Shown here piece by piece: positions 1 through 14,709 of a DNA stretch of 64,000 bases. A program made the position numbers and the translations under genes. Each line of letters opens with the position of its first letter. The stretch's first letter is position 1. The stretch is from Chelonoidis abingdonii (taxonomy: Eukaryota; Chordata; Testudines; Testudinidae). The stretch covers positions 44,118,841 through 44,182,840 of the forward strand of contig NC_133771.1 in assembly GCF_003597395.2 (NCBI RefSeq), given 5' to 3'. The notes under the pieces were generated by a model that saw nothing but the letters and a program-made list of their open reading frames with translations, made no database searches and was not told the origin of the DNA.

Positions 1-1874
<1,874 letters not shown>

Positions 1875-2087
1875 CTACATAAATAAATGGGAAAATCCCA
1901 TACCTTAAAAATTATAGACAACAAATGAAAAGTACAGTTTTGGTATAAAACACTTGTAAAACATGTCTTCCACAGATGTTCATAATCCAAACCTATTTAA
2001 CAATGGCTCCACTAAAAATATTGCTTGATTCTTCCAGTTTGCTTCTTATCCTTTAGTTATGGTATGATGTACAGTAATGTGGGTGGG

Positions 2088-2452
2088 CAGGGCTGGCTCC
2101 AGGCACCAGCATTCCAAGCAGGTGCTTGCGGCAGCAATCTGCAAGGGGCGGCAATCCATGTGTTTTTGCCCCCAAGCAGCGCGAATTGCTGCTGTGGATG
2201 CCAGGGGCAGTCCGTGTGCCATTAGGGTGGCATGTGCGTTTCCGCAGCAGCAGCAATTCGGCAGCAGCTTCTATGTTCAGCTGTCCACGGCAGTGAAGCT
2301 TCTGTCTTCCGGCTGAAGACAGAAGCTTCCGGCGAATTGCCACCGCCATGGAAACGCGCATGCCGCCCTAGCAGCACACGGACTGCCCCCACCATCCATG
2401 GTGGCAATTTGGCACGCTGCTTGGGGCAGCAAAAACAGTAGAGCCAACCCTG
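2088..2452. mobile_element. hAT nonautonomous element, 8-bp target duplication
   Basis: Terminal inverted repeats CAGGGCTGGCTC at the left and its near-complement at the right (reverse CAGGGTTGGCTC). Flanks are TGGGTGGG (2080-2087) and TGGGTGGA (2453-2460), an 8-bp duplication with one change, as hAT makes. An internal hairpin around 2297-2331 (AAGCTTCTGTCTTC and its complement) generates several overlapping open frames on both strands that are not genes. Confidence 0.85.
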
Positions 2453-2818
2453 TGGGTGGAATATGTAGATACATAGTTACATTGATTTTCTTAACTTCAA
2501 AGACTTTAATCAGCTTCGTACCAAAAGAGGTCCCTTACAATTTGTTTGTCTCTCTTGAACATAACTCATTATAGTGCAATTCAGTTGAACTACCAAACAT
2601 TAGGAATGAACTTCATAGTTTGCAAACCTATAATAAAATGGAAAAAGCTTACTCAAATCTAATGAAAGATCAAACTGATGTAGAGATGTGCTTGAGTTTC
2701 ATGCACAAAAAGTGGAACTGCACTCCTAATCAGGTGAACAACTGCCCTTGCTTGCTCTTGAAAATCATGAATGCTGTCACTTAATCAGAAACAATTGTAC
2801 ACCTACATAAAAAAAAAA

Positions 2819-2935
2819 TGCCTGGGGTCTGATTCTCCTCTTACCTACACTGTAAATTAGGAGTAATTCCACCCAAAACTGTGGTGGTACAATAGTGTAA
2901 AATTGGTTCAAGGGAAAGTAAAATCAAGCTACTGG
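2819..2935. repeat. Old dispersed amniote repeat, hAT/MITE-like
   Basis: The GGTCTGATTCTCCTCTTAC start and the GTGTAAA words resemble a common, very old amniote inverted-repeat element that I know from memory (GGGCC..TTCT..TTACAC..GTGTAAA). No target duplication is visible. Confidence 0.35.
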
Positions 2936-3302
2936 ATAGGCCTCTGTAACTATGTAATTGCTCTTTCAGCATAACCAGCTGTTAACTGCACAGGCACACA
3001 CAGAACCATGTACTGCACTAGGACGCTCACTGATGTCAAAGGGAATTGTGCTCACAGATCGAGGAGATTATATAGTTCTTAGTTATTTAATTTGCACTTG
3101 TAAGAATTAGGATTTATTTTATAAGACTTATACTTTGTTCTTTCAGTCCTACAAATCCAATTACTGTGGGGATAGATTGGGTTTTGAAATTACTCTGAAC
3201 ACATTTTCTTTAGTTTTTTTTTTTAAAAACTTTTTAATTACATTTCTACAAAGTAGAAAAGACAATCACAAATATAAAACCCTGTCAACTGAGATAATAT
3301 AC

Positions 3303-3952
3303 TGTGACAAAGTTCCTCCTCTACCTTGGTGGGTCCTGCGCTTATTGGCGCATTTGCTTGCCTCAGAGATCTTCCCCTCTGGTGGAACCCACAGTCTGGG
3401 TTAACTCCTCCTGTGTCTGATCAGGAGTTGGGAGGTTTGGGGGGAACCCGGGCCCGCCCTCTATTCCAGGTTCCAGCCCAGTTCCCTGTGGGCTGCAGCT
3501 GTCTATAGTGCCTCCTGTAACAGCTGCATGACAGCTACAACCCCCTGGCTACTTCCCCATGGCCTCCTCCAAACATCTTATTTATCCTCACCACAGGACC
3601 TTCCTCCTGGCATCTGATAATACTTGTATTCCTCAGTCCTCCAGCAACACACCCTCTCACTCTCAGCTCCTTGCACCTCTTGCGCCCAGCTCCTCACGCA
3701 CAACAAACTGAAGTGAGCTCATTTTTAAACCCAGGTGCCCTGATTACCCTGCCTTTAATTGATTCTAGCAGCTTCTTGATTGGCTGCAGGTGTTCTAATC
3801 AGCCTATCTGCCTTAATTGTTTCCAGAAAGCTCCTGATTGTTCTGGAACCTTCCCTGTTACCTTACCCAGGGAAAGGGGACCTACTTAACCTGGGGCTAA
3901 TATATCTGCCTTCGATCACTCTCCTGTAGCCATCTGGCCTGACCCTGTCACA
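3303..3952 (+). mobile_element. Solo LTR, family A (TGTGACAAAG...GTCACA)
   Basis: A 650-bp block starts TGTGACAAAGTTCCTCCTCT and ends CCTGTCACA. It is flanked by the direct repeat ATAC (3299-3302 and 3953-3956). TG...CA ends plus a 4-bp duplication fit a solo LTR, probably of gammaretrovirus-like (ERV1) type. The second copy at 15233-16021 shares both ends and the interior. No coding sequence remains. Confidence 0.8.
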
Positions 3953-4263
3953 ATACACACAACAAAATAAATTATAGAAAAATGTATAATATGAAAAAAG
4001 TAAATCATACCTAACAGATTGTAATATGATGACTATATCTTCTCAATGTCTAACCAGTTAATAACAAATAGGTCTTATTCAGATAAGAATAGATAGCATT
4101 CTTAGTCCTAGATAGAGTCATGAATTCAAATTATAACTTGCATAAAAGTTTAGGTAAATATAAAAGGAATATCAAATCAATCTACATAAATCCGAAAACT
4201 CTGCTGTTTTCATTGCATACAGTTGCACTGAGCAAAAAATTTAGCAACAAGGCATCCACACCT

Positions 4264-4900
4264 GTGTGATGGGGTGTAAATACCCCATGTTAGGCCCAAA
4301 TGGGTTAAAGGACAACACTGAGCCCAGGTAGCCCCAACCTGCCAGACCTGAAAAGCGTGCTCCAACTGGAAAGGAAACTTAAACAGGTACAACCCAGCTT
4401 AGAAGGAGGGAGGAAGACAAACCTAGTCTGAGAGCTCCAAAACCATGGTTCAAAAGCAGAATCTCCGTGAGCAATAGGACTGCCTACTGTGTCTGGTTGG
4501 GGCTGAAGGTTTAATTGTCTTTTCTTTTATCTTGTATTGGACTTGGAGCCATAGGGAAAGATGGATGTTAGGAAGTGACCTGCAGGGGTAACTCTGAGGA
4601 CACTCCAAGTGATTGGCTCTCAAAGGGCCCTGGGTCAAAGCCTGGTGGAGTGGGAGGGCCTGCTTCCCCTGCTGCAGTAAGCGCACAAGCCTCATTCCCA
4701 CCCCACTCCCCCTCTGGTAAGAAAAGGACAAGGACACTGAAAACCCAAAGTATAGCTAAGCCCATACACTGGTGAGGAATTGGATTGAAAGACCTTCCCA
4801 CTGGGAGTTGAGGCTGGATACTAGATATGTTGCCCACCTGGCCCTCTGAGGCTTTCTGTTACAACTTGACATTACTAAGGCCTTGGGAATAAAGACAAAG
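4264..4900. repeat. Possible LTR remnant
   Basis: Moderately GC-rich segment starting TGTGATGGGGTGTAAATACC and ending near GGGAATAAAGAC (a possible polyadenylation signal, AATAAA at about 4888). The start resembles a turtle LTR in my memory. No matching target duplication is seen and the open frames here are short and conflicting. Confidence 0.4.
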
Positions 4901-5889
4901 TTATTTTTTTTCTTCCTTTACGTTTCTTTTCTGATAAAATTTTTTTAAAGTGTATATTTGAGAAATAAATGATCCTTGATTATTTATTTTTCTTAATATT
5001 TGTAAAGTGTTAAAAAGTGATTTAGAGAATAAATGTTGTTACTACAGTATAACACAATTACTATTTCTGCCTAAGTAGAAAGAGAGGTAGGTTTCCACCT
5101 ATGATGCCTTTTGTTTTGGTGGCAGATGCCACAGTATGAATAATAGAATCATTAAAATTAGAAACAGAAAACATCTATTAGACCTCTTAGTTCATCTATC
5201 AGGGTTATTCTTTAGAATGTATTACTATATTTACGTAGTGACATAAATATGCACAATACTTAATATTCAAAAAAGAAGATGCTATCTCAGATATACTGCT
5301 ACAGACAAAGAATGCACAATATAGTTTGTATCACAAGGGTGCAAGGGTCAACTGATAAGGTGCCCTTAAGCCATAGTTTGGACTTCTGTGATCCTGGGTC
5401 AGAAGTACACCAAACCTGTCACCCAATGTAAGTTCAGGAACTAAAAAGCTTCCTATAATTTCCCTACACTAGGGAAAACATTCTCTTGCCAGCTATGCCA
5501 GCTTCAGGATCCCTTTCTGTTGGTGGTATAAAGAAGAGTGGCAACAGCCCAGGGTCTGGTTGGAAAAATTACAGTTTACGGGCTTAATCTTGTAAAGTGC
5601 TGAGCACTCTAGCCCCAATTCAACAAAGCACATAAGAACATGTTTTAACCATTTGTGTAGTCCCCTCGACTTCAGTGTTGTGTGTATTTATGTACATTGC
5701 AGGGACAGGGTTAGAGTTGCTCACCACTTTGTTAATAAAAAATGGGTAACAGGAACAATGGAGAACAAGTGAGCATATGAATTACTACATGGCTCAGACA
5801 ATCTTCTATCTTTTCTGCTGTGTTATCCCTGTGACTGGTCAACATTTAATGTTTGGGAGACTTCTGGATCAGATCCTCTAGGTCAGAGG

Positions 5890-6122
5890 CAGGAGTGGCT
5901 CTAGACATTTTGCTGCCCCAAGCATGGCAGGCAGGCTGCCTTCAGCAGCCTGCCTGCAGAAGGTCCACCGGTTCCCTTGCTTCAGTGGACCCTTCACAGG
6001 CATGCCGCCGAAGGCAGCCTCCATGCCACCTGCGTGCCGCCCGCGCGGCGACAGGCAGAGCACCCCCAGTGGTTTGCCGCCCAAGGCATGTGCTTGGCAT
6101 GCTGGTGCCTGGAGCCACCCCG
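5890..6122. mobile_element. hAT nonautonomous element, exact 8-bp target duplication
   Basis: Terminal repeats CAGGAGTGGCTCTAG and, at the right end, GGAGCCACCCCG (reverse CGGGGTGGCTCC). Identical flanks GTCAGAGG at 5882-5889 and 6123-6130. The interior is GC-rich (GCTGCCCCAAGC, GGTCCACCGG). It is the same family as 2088-2452 and 23534-23835. The exact duplication suggests a fairly recent insertion. Confidence 0.9.
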
Positions 6123-6775
6123 GTCAGAGGTGATGTAACACTCCCCACCCTCAAATACCACTATCCCACCCACCTCCCTAAGTTAATATATTACTTAACT
6201 TATGAAGAATGGTGTTTAGTGTTTCATGTACATTTTTATCCTCGCCAATGTAACTGCCAGTCAATGCTTACTATTTATATAAATGACTTAATCATATTCT
6301 GAAATCCATTTATTTTTTCTCAGCAATGCGGTCTACAAGTGAATTAGTGTAATTTAGGTGTTTTTAGTTTTAAATGTCTTTTAATTTAATTGGGTGTTCC
6401 TTTATTTCTGTATTCCAGGGAAAGTTAAATGGGGTACTTAACTGATTTTCTCTACACCTTCCATTATTCTGTGTATTTTATTTGTCTCCTCTGTGATAGT
6501 AATAAGAGTGAAAGAAATAAACCACTCTACTCAGTCAATTTGTGATGCATGTGTCATAGATGTTCCATGAACTCTATTTTGTATCATTAATTTAATGTGT
6601 TTGAAACACTTTCTTTGAGATGACAGTTCTTGTTTTGCCATGCTCAATTTTAAATGACTCAAGGAAGAGAACTTCTGTATTTTTTTTTTGTCATTGTTTT
6701 TGAATGGTGTCCCCACCAAGTTCCTAACAGAAGACTGATAGATTTACACAGAAAAAGAAGAGACTTTAGGCCTAA

Positions 6776-7036
6776 GGCTATGCCACACTATGGACCTTAC
6801 AGCTGTACCACTATAAGTTCTCCCATGTAGCTGCTCTGTTCTGGCAGGAGAGAGCTCTCCTACCAGCAAAATTAAACCACCCCAACGAGTGGCGGTAGCT
6901 ACGTTGGCAGGAGAGCATTTCCCAACAACATAACACTGCCCACACCAACACTTTTGTCAGTGAAACTTTTGCTGGTCGGGGAGGCGGGTTTTTTTTTCAC
7001 ACCCTTGACCAATAAAAGTGCTAGTGTAGATGTAGC
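6776..7036. mobile_element. Harbinger-type miniature element
   Basis: Ends GGCTATGCCACACTA and CTAGTGTAGATGTAGC are imperfect inverted repeats. The interior closely matches 52704-53002 (both have a GAG-GGCGG-AGCTA-GTTGG-GGAGA run and a CAGTGAAAC/TGTCACTCC region near GCCGGC/GCTGG). The left flank is TAA but the right flank is TTA, so the target duplication has decayed or the end is displaced. Confidence 0.65.
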
Positions 7037-7131
7037 TTAGTTCTCCACTTTCTCCCAGAGAGAATAGTTTTTACATGCCAATTTGACAGCACCAATGAAG
7101 ATACAAATGGAAGTGAATATATAGTCATAAT

Positions 7132-8157
7132 TGTTAGGATATAGATATTCAGGCCTGTCTGCAAAGGCCTATACTTTAAGAATTTAGATATATTCTTATC
7201 ACTTAGCTAGTTATAGAGGTATAAAAGAAAGAATCAAAAATCACTGTCTGTGTAGTGACCTCTTACTGTGACAATCTGATGCCTGGCTCTTTAGCAGCCA
7301 TAAACTGGGAAATGTATAGTCACGTCCTCACATTCCAAACTAGTCATATTAAAATAAGGCAATCTGGGACTGTTAGGAAGGTGATTCGATCAATCACCTC
7401 CAGAGAAAGGAAAGAGCCCAGAAATTTAGCTTGATAGTTTTCTGTCTGGTAAGAACTCACTTAACAATAGACACAGCTGGAGAACCCTTATGTCTGCATA
7501 GATGTAGTTGTGAAATCCTTACTTCTGTATTGTTTTGTATGTTTATTTGCATGGTCTCTGTCTGGTTCTGTGATTGTTTCTGTCTACTGTATAATTAATT
7601 TTGCTCGGTGTAAACTAATTAAGGTGGTGGGATATAATTGGTTAGCTAATCATGTTACAATAGGTTAGGATTGGTTAGGTAAATTTTATTAGAATGATTG
7701 GTTAAGGTATAGCCGAAAATATTACTATATAAATTAGGGGCAAACAGGAAGTAAGTTGGGATTTGAAAATAAGAAAAAGGAACTTGAATTTAAGCTTGCT
7801 GGAAGTTCACCCCAATAAACATTGAATTGTTTGCACCTTCGGACTTCGGGTATTGTTGCTCCCTGTTCATGCGAGAAGGACCAGGGAAGGGTGAGAGTGA
7901 AGGAATAAGCTCTCTAAGGGCTGATCTACACTACGGGGTAAAATCAATTTTAGATACGCAATTTCAGCTACGTGAATAACGTAGCTGAAGTCAAATATCT
8001 AAAATCGATTTACTCNTTGGGGTTGGTGGAGTTCCGGAATCGATATAAGCGCGCTCAGGGATCGATATATCCCGTCTAGATTAGACGCGATATATCAATC
8101 CCCGAGCAATTGATTTTAACGCGCCGATACGGCACGTAGTCTAGACGTGGCCTAACA
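7132..8157 (+). mobile_element. Endogenous retrovirus solo LTR, interrupted by a miniature element
   Basis: Starts TGTTAGGATATAG and ends TAACA, with 5-bp duplication ATAAT at 7127-7131 and 8158-8162. It shows a promoter-like TATATAAA at about 7725 and an AATAAA signal at about 7814, followed by a CTTCGGACTTCGGG segment, the order U3-R-U5 expected on the plus strand. A Harbinger-type element (7918-8152) sits within five bases of the LTR end. No internal viral genes remain. Confidence 0.75.
7918..8152. mobile_element. Harbinger-type miniature element nested in LTR
   Basis: Inverted ends GGGCTGATCTACACTACG and, reversed from the right, GGCCACGTCTAGACTACG. Direct TAA flanks at 7915-7917 and 8153-8155. 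The interior is full of ATCGAT-type palindromes. One undetermined base lies at 8016. Confidence 0.8.
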
Positions 8158-9923
8158 ATAATTAGCAAGAGTGACAAGTGTGCAGCATAAGCAAAATCTA
8201 TTTCCTGATTATTATAAAAATCAGATGACATTTTGCCTATTTGCATGTGCAACAGTGGACATAAAACATTCATATTTCCAGTTTTACTAGTCATTTATAT
8301 TGCACATATTAATTTACATCTGCAACCTGAATACTTACTGCATATTGAAATTGAAATTTTTAAAAGTTATGTTCAATGGGAAGTCAAAATAACCCCTCTA
8401 GGATATTTTTTCCCTTGTAGAGGAACTGAAAAATAAACTTAGTAGTACAGTCACTTTGTAGTCAAAGGAAAATATGCTTTTGGAAGTAGAATACAGCAAA
8501 ACAGCTCACATGTGGCAGATAAAAACTGCGAAAGTGACTGCTTTGCATGCTTAATACATCACTTTCTATTTGTGTTCTAGACTTCCATCATCTCTGTCAG
8601 TTCAGTTTTTAGTGATGCTGGAGAAAACTGCTGTCTCAGCTCATTCAGTTCAAACTGTTTTCTTTTCAGTAAAGAATTCCCATTTAGCAGAAGTACATTT
8701 TACTTGTCTGAAAGTTAGGAAATAATATTCCTAAACTCAGTCATTTGTCCTGTAAAATGCATATTTATGATATTATTGCTACCTATCTAATTCTGGTGCA
8801 TGAGCCCTTTTTGTGAGTGAGAAACACCTGATATTTCACAAAACTGTTACCCAAAAACTTTTTCCCTTGCATTAGTAACCTTATTTTGTGTATTCAAGTT
8901 CCTTTTGTGAGTTATTTAAAAATAGATTGATAGATCACCCCTAAATAGTTTGATACACATTACATCATCTTACCACAGCTAACGTCTTGCCCGATTAATG
9001 TACAGTATCTGCAATGGGTTAAATCAGTCATCTGACAGGTAAAGCTATTGCTGCTGTTGTAACCAACAAGTTTTTTGAACAAGAACTTCAGTCACTATAT
9101 TTTACTTCAAAATAGCAAGGTGTATATGACTCTGTTTTAAATCAGAGAAGAAAAGGCATAATCTCTAGCTAATCAGCTTGCTACTTTTGAAAAATTTGGA
9201 GCAGTAGCTCCCCTGTCACTAAATATTCAGATCCAAGAAGGGAGAACAAGTAGATTAAACAATCACTGCCGCTCTACGGATTTATACATCCCAGAAGTGG
9301 GAATTGGAACAGAAAAAAAAATGAAGAATTTATCTGTTCCATATGTGCACTCTTGTTACATCAATAGAGTAAATAACAAGCAACTATGACTTATGGGATT
9401 TAAATTCCACTCAAATATTAGTTGATATAATTACCAGAACTTCTTGATATATTAAAGCCTGATAATTTAAACATTCTTTTTTATTTTTACATAATACATG
9501 GATACCAATCCCAGATCATTTTTGTCATGAGTGACTATTCCATTAATTCCACCTGTTGCTGTTGCCTTTCTGACATACTTTCTTGCGTTTATTGCTCACA
9601 CATTTTCCCTTGCTTTACTCTTCTGTCAGTGATGGTTCTCTCCCTCAGCTGCACCCTCTCACCATTTGTCACCAGTTTTCTTTATCTGGCCAGGAGAGAG
9701 CTTATCCTTACCCCCAGTAGCCCCCGGTGTTCACTGAAGCAGGTCACATCTCAGACAGCCTCCTCTTCACCAATGAAGTCATCTCCCTCTCTGATTCAGT
9801 TAGCCTTCTTTACACTTGCTAATTTTGAGGTAATTTATTCATTGTTGCTCTATCTCCTATTCTGGAAACCAGGATTTATAAACACCTGAAACAACTTCTT
9901 TTTATTGCTATTTAGTCTGACTA

Positions 9924-10262
<339 letters not shown>

Positions 10263-11218
10263 TTATTTGCTGCTGTACCTGAGCTACTTTTCTTTGTCTA
10301 GCTGAAAGAAGGACAAGATACACTTGATATGGATTTAATCAGGGCACAACTTTATTATTAGATATCTGGAACTACCCAGCAGATAAAAGTGTACAGTAAA
10401 GGCAACTCCATGTTTATTCAAATAAGCACCTGTGGCTTCCACCAGCCCCCTTTCATTTTCCATCCAGGTTCCCCAACCAGCTCATGGCTTGGAGCTTACC
10501 ATCTACCCTCCCCTCTTAGGATGGTTCAGGTGGGCTATAAGAAAGGGTACCAATCATGGGATCCCCAAAACCTTCCCCTCCATTCTGTTCCTTTAATCAG
10601 CATCTCCTTTTTAAGTCCTTCACCAGGCCATTTTATCTGGTCACTGGATGCCTTCCCTATGGGGTAACTGCACTTGACATCCACCCCACACTTACAAAAT
10701 GAGTTGCAACATATAATTTAACCTCATTTTCTCCTCACTATAATTGGTCCTCCCTGACACCTGTTCTGGGGAAGGCAAGAAAAACCCCACTCCACTGAAG
10801 CCATTATAGCGCTGAGGGGAAAATGCCTTCTCAGTGCCCCTAAAAAGGAGAGATTAGTGCAATGCCCACATCAGGTCCTAACCCAACCTGATATTAGCAC
10901 CTCGAGAGGACAGATGGAGAGTGCTGCATTGCCTGTTTTATGGAGAAAGGGCTTTTAATGCCCAGTCTTGACCTTTTTAAAGGCTTCCACACTTACATTC
11001 TCAGGGGATGAGTCAGCATCACCACACTGATCCCCACGCACCTTTTTGCAGCAGCTTCTGATCTCTTCCCCCGCCCTTCACCGTAAAGCATTGCTTCCCC
11101 TCCTCCAGCAAACCTGGACAATGTCCCCCCCTACTTCAGGTGCAATGTGGTTATTCGCTTTACACACAGGTGATACAGACTGAAAACATTCAAGGGATAT
11201 GGAAGGAAAAACAATCAA

Positions 11219-11464
11219 GAGATTGTGGTCTAGTTGACAGAGCACTAGACTGGGAGCTATGAACTGATATTAATTCAAATTCTGTCACTAGCTTGCTTGT
11301 TTGTGTGGGCAACTCACATAGCTTCCCTGGGATTCATTTTCCACATTTGTACAAGAGAAATACTACTACTTGACACACAGGAAAATAGTAAGAATTGTTA
11401 ATTTCTGTACAACATTTTGAAAAGCAGAAGCCATATATATAGGGTATACAAAGCATTATTATTT
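11219..11464 (+). repeat. MIR/CORE-type SINE
   Basis: The order of words matches MIR: GTGGTCTAGTTGACAGAGCA (tRNA A-box side), CTGTCACTAGCTTGCTTGT, GGCAACTCACATAGCTTCCC, TTTTCCACATTTGTACAAGA, and a TTTGAAAAGCAGAAG tail. The copy is diverged and old. Confidence 0.65.
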
Positions 11465-12763
11465 CATATGCACAGGGTATTCATGTATAACTGCATGAAT
11501 ACAACATGGTTGAATACAGGTATCTAAGTGCATGTCTGATGAGTGCACCTATATGTTCTATGTCCAAAGGATATCCATAAATATGATCAATTTGTTCAAG
11601 TGGGTGGGTTGATTTAAGAATTTTCAAGGTCATCAAATGCTAAACCAATGTTCTGCACTTGGCCATTCTGAAACCCTCACTGGTTTGGGGGCTCCATGAA
11701 ATCTAAATCAAGATCTCTAACACTGGCATTCCTATCACAACATATATCAAAAAGGTATTCATTTCCCTAATAGTCCTTTATCCTTAAACCTATACCTAAG
11801 CCCCAGGTGCTTGCCTACAGTGATCATCCTCTCAACTCCCTGGATGCAATTCCTTTGGAGAGAGAGAAGGGAAAAGGAAATGCTGAAAGAGTGCCTTTTC
11901 AGAATAATTACTGTAATTGTTGGAGACCCACGTCTCTTCTCTTTATAGTAAGGCTGTCATGAGCACTATGTGAGGCCAACTTTCATTTTACTAGACTATC
12001 CAGATATCCCCCCATAAACTAGGAATAAAAATATTACATTATTGAGGTCAGTCCTTCCATTTCCGGCCTGAAGAGTCAATTGCTGACGTACTATGATCAC
12101 ATTCTACCCACTTTAAAGCAATTTTACTGCAGAATCTGTACTACTGTTGGGACAATTCTCTTCCCATGTCTGTGTTTTACAATGTTTGCAAAATTTATAG
12201 TCTTGAATTACTTTGAAAGAAAAAATCCTTTCTGCTGCTCAGCATGAGGGAAATAAAATAAAAAAGCTACTGTGAAATGATACCAACTTTAACAAGCTAG
12301 CTCAAATATTCAATTAGGAAATTATCTCAAAGGGTGGCCCCTTATTGACAACAGTGTCTATAATTCACCTAGAAGAGTTGTTATTCAGTTGAAGACTAAT
12401 GTGAATCAACACAAAAACAATTTATGGCCTTATTAGTTTGGTATTTATTTATTTAAATGGCAGCTAATGCATTTCTTTTTATGGCAATTAAAATGCTCTT
12501 TTTAATAATTCCAGATATATGTAGAATATGCTACATTTCTCTGTCTTCCCATTTTTCATAAATTCATAGAGTTTATAGCCAGAATAGACAATCAGATCAT
12601 CTAGTCTGAATTCCTGCAATATAACAGGCCATTATATTTCACCCAGTTACCCCTGTATTGAGTGCAATATCCCAAAAGCGTATCTTCCAACAAGGTATCC
12701 AGCCTTGATTTGAAGACAAAGGATGGAGAATGCGCCACTGCCCTTGATAGTTTGTTCCCCTAG

Positions 12764-13739
12764 TGTCAAAAATAGATAAGAAAACCTAATAGCACAGAAG
12801 TACTTGATATCTCTTTGACTGTAAAGGGTTAACAAGTTCAGTAGCCTGGCTATCACCTGACCAGAGAACCAATCAGGAGCCAGGATACTTTCAAATCTTG
12901 AGGGAGGGAAGTTTCTGTGTGTGCTGTTAGTTTTTGGTTGTTGTTCNNNNNNNNNNNNNNNNNNNNNNNNNNNNNNNNNNNNNNNNNNNNNNNNNNNNNN
13001 NNNNNNNNNNNNNNNNNNNNNNNNNNNNNNNNNNNNNNNNNNNNNNNNNNNNNNNNNNNNNNNNNNNNNNNNNNNNNNNNNNNNNNNNNNNNNNNNNNNN
13101 NNNNNNNNNNNNNNNNNNNNNNNNNNNNNNNNNNNNNNNNNNNNNNNNNNNNNNNNNNNNNNNNNNNNNNNNNNNNNNNNNNNNNNNNNNNNNNNNNNNN
13201 NNNNNNNNNNNNNNNNNNNNNNNNNNNNNNNNNNNNNNNNNNNNNNNNNNNNNNNNNNNNNNNNNNNNNNNNNNNNNNNNNNNNNNNNNNNNNNNNNNNN
13301 NNNNNNNNNNNNNNNNNNNNNNNNNNNNNNNNNNNNNNNNNNNNNNNNNNNNNNNNNNNNNNNNNNNNNNNNNNNNNNNNNNNNNNNNNNNNNNNNNNNN
13401 NNNNNNNNNNNNNNNNNNNNNNNNNNNNNNNNNNNNNNNNNNNNNNNNNNNNNNNNNNNNNNNNNNNNNNNNNNNNNNNNNNNNNNNNNNGGGAGGGGAA
13501 GCCTGGGAGAGGCAATGGTTGGGGAAAGGGTTTACTTTCCTTGTGTTAAGATCCAGAGGATCTGGGTCTTGGGAGTCCCAGAGGCAAGGTTTTGGGGGGA
13601 CCAGAGTGTACCAGGCACTGGAATTCCTGGTTGGTGGCAGCGCTACAGGTTCTAATCTGGGGATTAAGCTTAGAGGAATACATGCTGGTACCCCATATCT
13701 TGGACGCTAAGGTTCAGAGTGGGGACTGCACCGTGACGA
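12764..13739 (+). mobile_element. Solo LTR, family B copy 1, with assembly gap
   Basis: Starts TGTCAAAAATAGATAAG and ends CACCGTGACGA, flanked by CTAG at 12760-12763 and 13740-13743. The body matches the other family-B copies (CTGTAAAGGGTTAACAAG, CCAATCAGGAGCCAG, GGAGGGAAGTTT, GGACGCTAAGGTTCAGAG). It interrupts the CR1 at 12550-15232. The middle is unread (N). Confidence 0.75.
12947..13490. other. Assembly gap (N run)
   Basis: 544 undetermined bases inside a repeat. Open frames spanning this run are artefacts. Confidence 0.99.
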
Positions 13740-13912
13740 CTAGTTAACCACGGTCACTGTTAAAAACTTACACCTCATTTCCCATTTGAATCTATCTGGT
13801 TTTCTCTGCTACATTAAAGAGACTTTTAATACCACCTATACTCTCACAATGAACAACAAACTAATCAATAAAGTCAACCAAAGGGAGATTATTCCATTTT
13901 AAGACAATTTTA

Positions 13913-14050
13913 GAAATTTATTTTCAATCTGCAGTGTATGTAACTTCATGACAGATCACTCCAAATCAAGCAGAGAAGGGATTTAAACTTGGGTTTTCTA
14001 CATCACAAACCAGCACCCTAACCCCTGGGTTATAGAGAAAGAGCCAGCAT
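13913..14050 (-). repeat. tRNA-like SINE fragment
   Basis: On the reverse strand the words AGGGGTTAGGGTGCTGG and AAGTTTAAATCCCTTCTCTG resemble the A and B boxes of a tRNA-derived SINE. Diverged, with unclear ends. Confidence 0.45.
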
Positions 14051-14548
14051 GTCTGTCTCTGTTTCTCTTTCTTTCTTTCTTCTTCTCACAACAAAAGATT
14101 TGTGGAAACTGATACAGCTTTGACAAAACAGCATACTTTGACAAAAAGGTTCTGAATGGCTCTACTAATAAGTCACTTCTCAATCTTCTTTTGATAGGCT
14201 ACACACTTGAGATCAAGTCTCTCACTGTAAAACATTTTCTCTTTGAATAATTTTTGTGGCACTTTTCTGCACCTGCTCAAATCTTACAGCATCCTTTTTA
14301 AAATATGGATACCAGAACTGTACTTGTTCTTCCAGTACTCCTCTCAAGAATGCCATATACAAAGGTAAAATCACCTCTCAGCTCCTACTCCCTGTTTATC
14401 CCAAAGATTGCATTAGCACTTTTTTCCCCACAGCATTGCACTTGAAGTTCATGTTGAGTTGTCAATCTACTAAATCCTCTTCAGGATACAGTCTCCTATT
14501 CTGTAGATATAGCATACATTCCTTGTACCTACATGTTTAACTTTTCAT

Positions 14549-14709
14549 AGAACATTAGGGTTAGAAGGGACCTCAGGAGATCATCTAGTCCAAGCCCCTG
14601 CTCAAAGCAGGACCAATCCCCAAATCCTTAAATAGCCCCCTCAAGAACTGAACTCACAACCTTGGGTTTAGCAGGTCAATGCTCAAATCATTGAGCTATC
14701 CCTCCCCCC
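14549..14709 (-). repeat. tRNA-derived SINE with CR1-like tail
   Basis: Reverse strand starts GGGGGGAGGGATAGCTCAAT (A box) and contains AAGGTTGTGAGTTCAGTTC (B box). It ends in a CR1-like GATCTCCTGAGGTCCC...ATTC region and is flanked by the 10-bp direct repeat AACTTTTCAT (14539-14548 and 14710-14719). This is the turtle-type Pol III SINE that borrows a CR1 3' end for mobilisation (family knowledge). Confidence 0.88.

Noticed and set aside
2053..2474. Cluster of overlapping open frames on both strands
   Set aside because: They lie inside the hAT element at 2088-2452, whose GC-rich hairpin lacks stops in several frames.
4450..4837. Overlapping open frames of 66-95 codons
   Set aside because: Low-complexity, proline-rich readings from a GC-richer possible LTR; conflicting strands and no motif.
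5853..6302. 149-codon plus-strand open frame
   Set aside because: Centred on the hAT element 5890-6122; the rest is AT-rich intron and no protein family is recognisable.
7720..7820. Promoter and polyadenylation site of a host gene
   Set aside because: TATATAAA and AATAAA lie within an LTR with its own target duplication; they are LTR signals.
12853..13710. Long open frames of 210-258 codons on both strands
   Set aside because: They run through the N gap; the open length is an artefact of undetermined bases.
14549..14709. Functional tRNA gene
   Set aside because: A and B boxes are present but the cloverleaf cannot form and the tail is CR1-like; it is a SINE.
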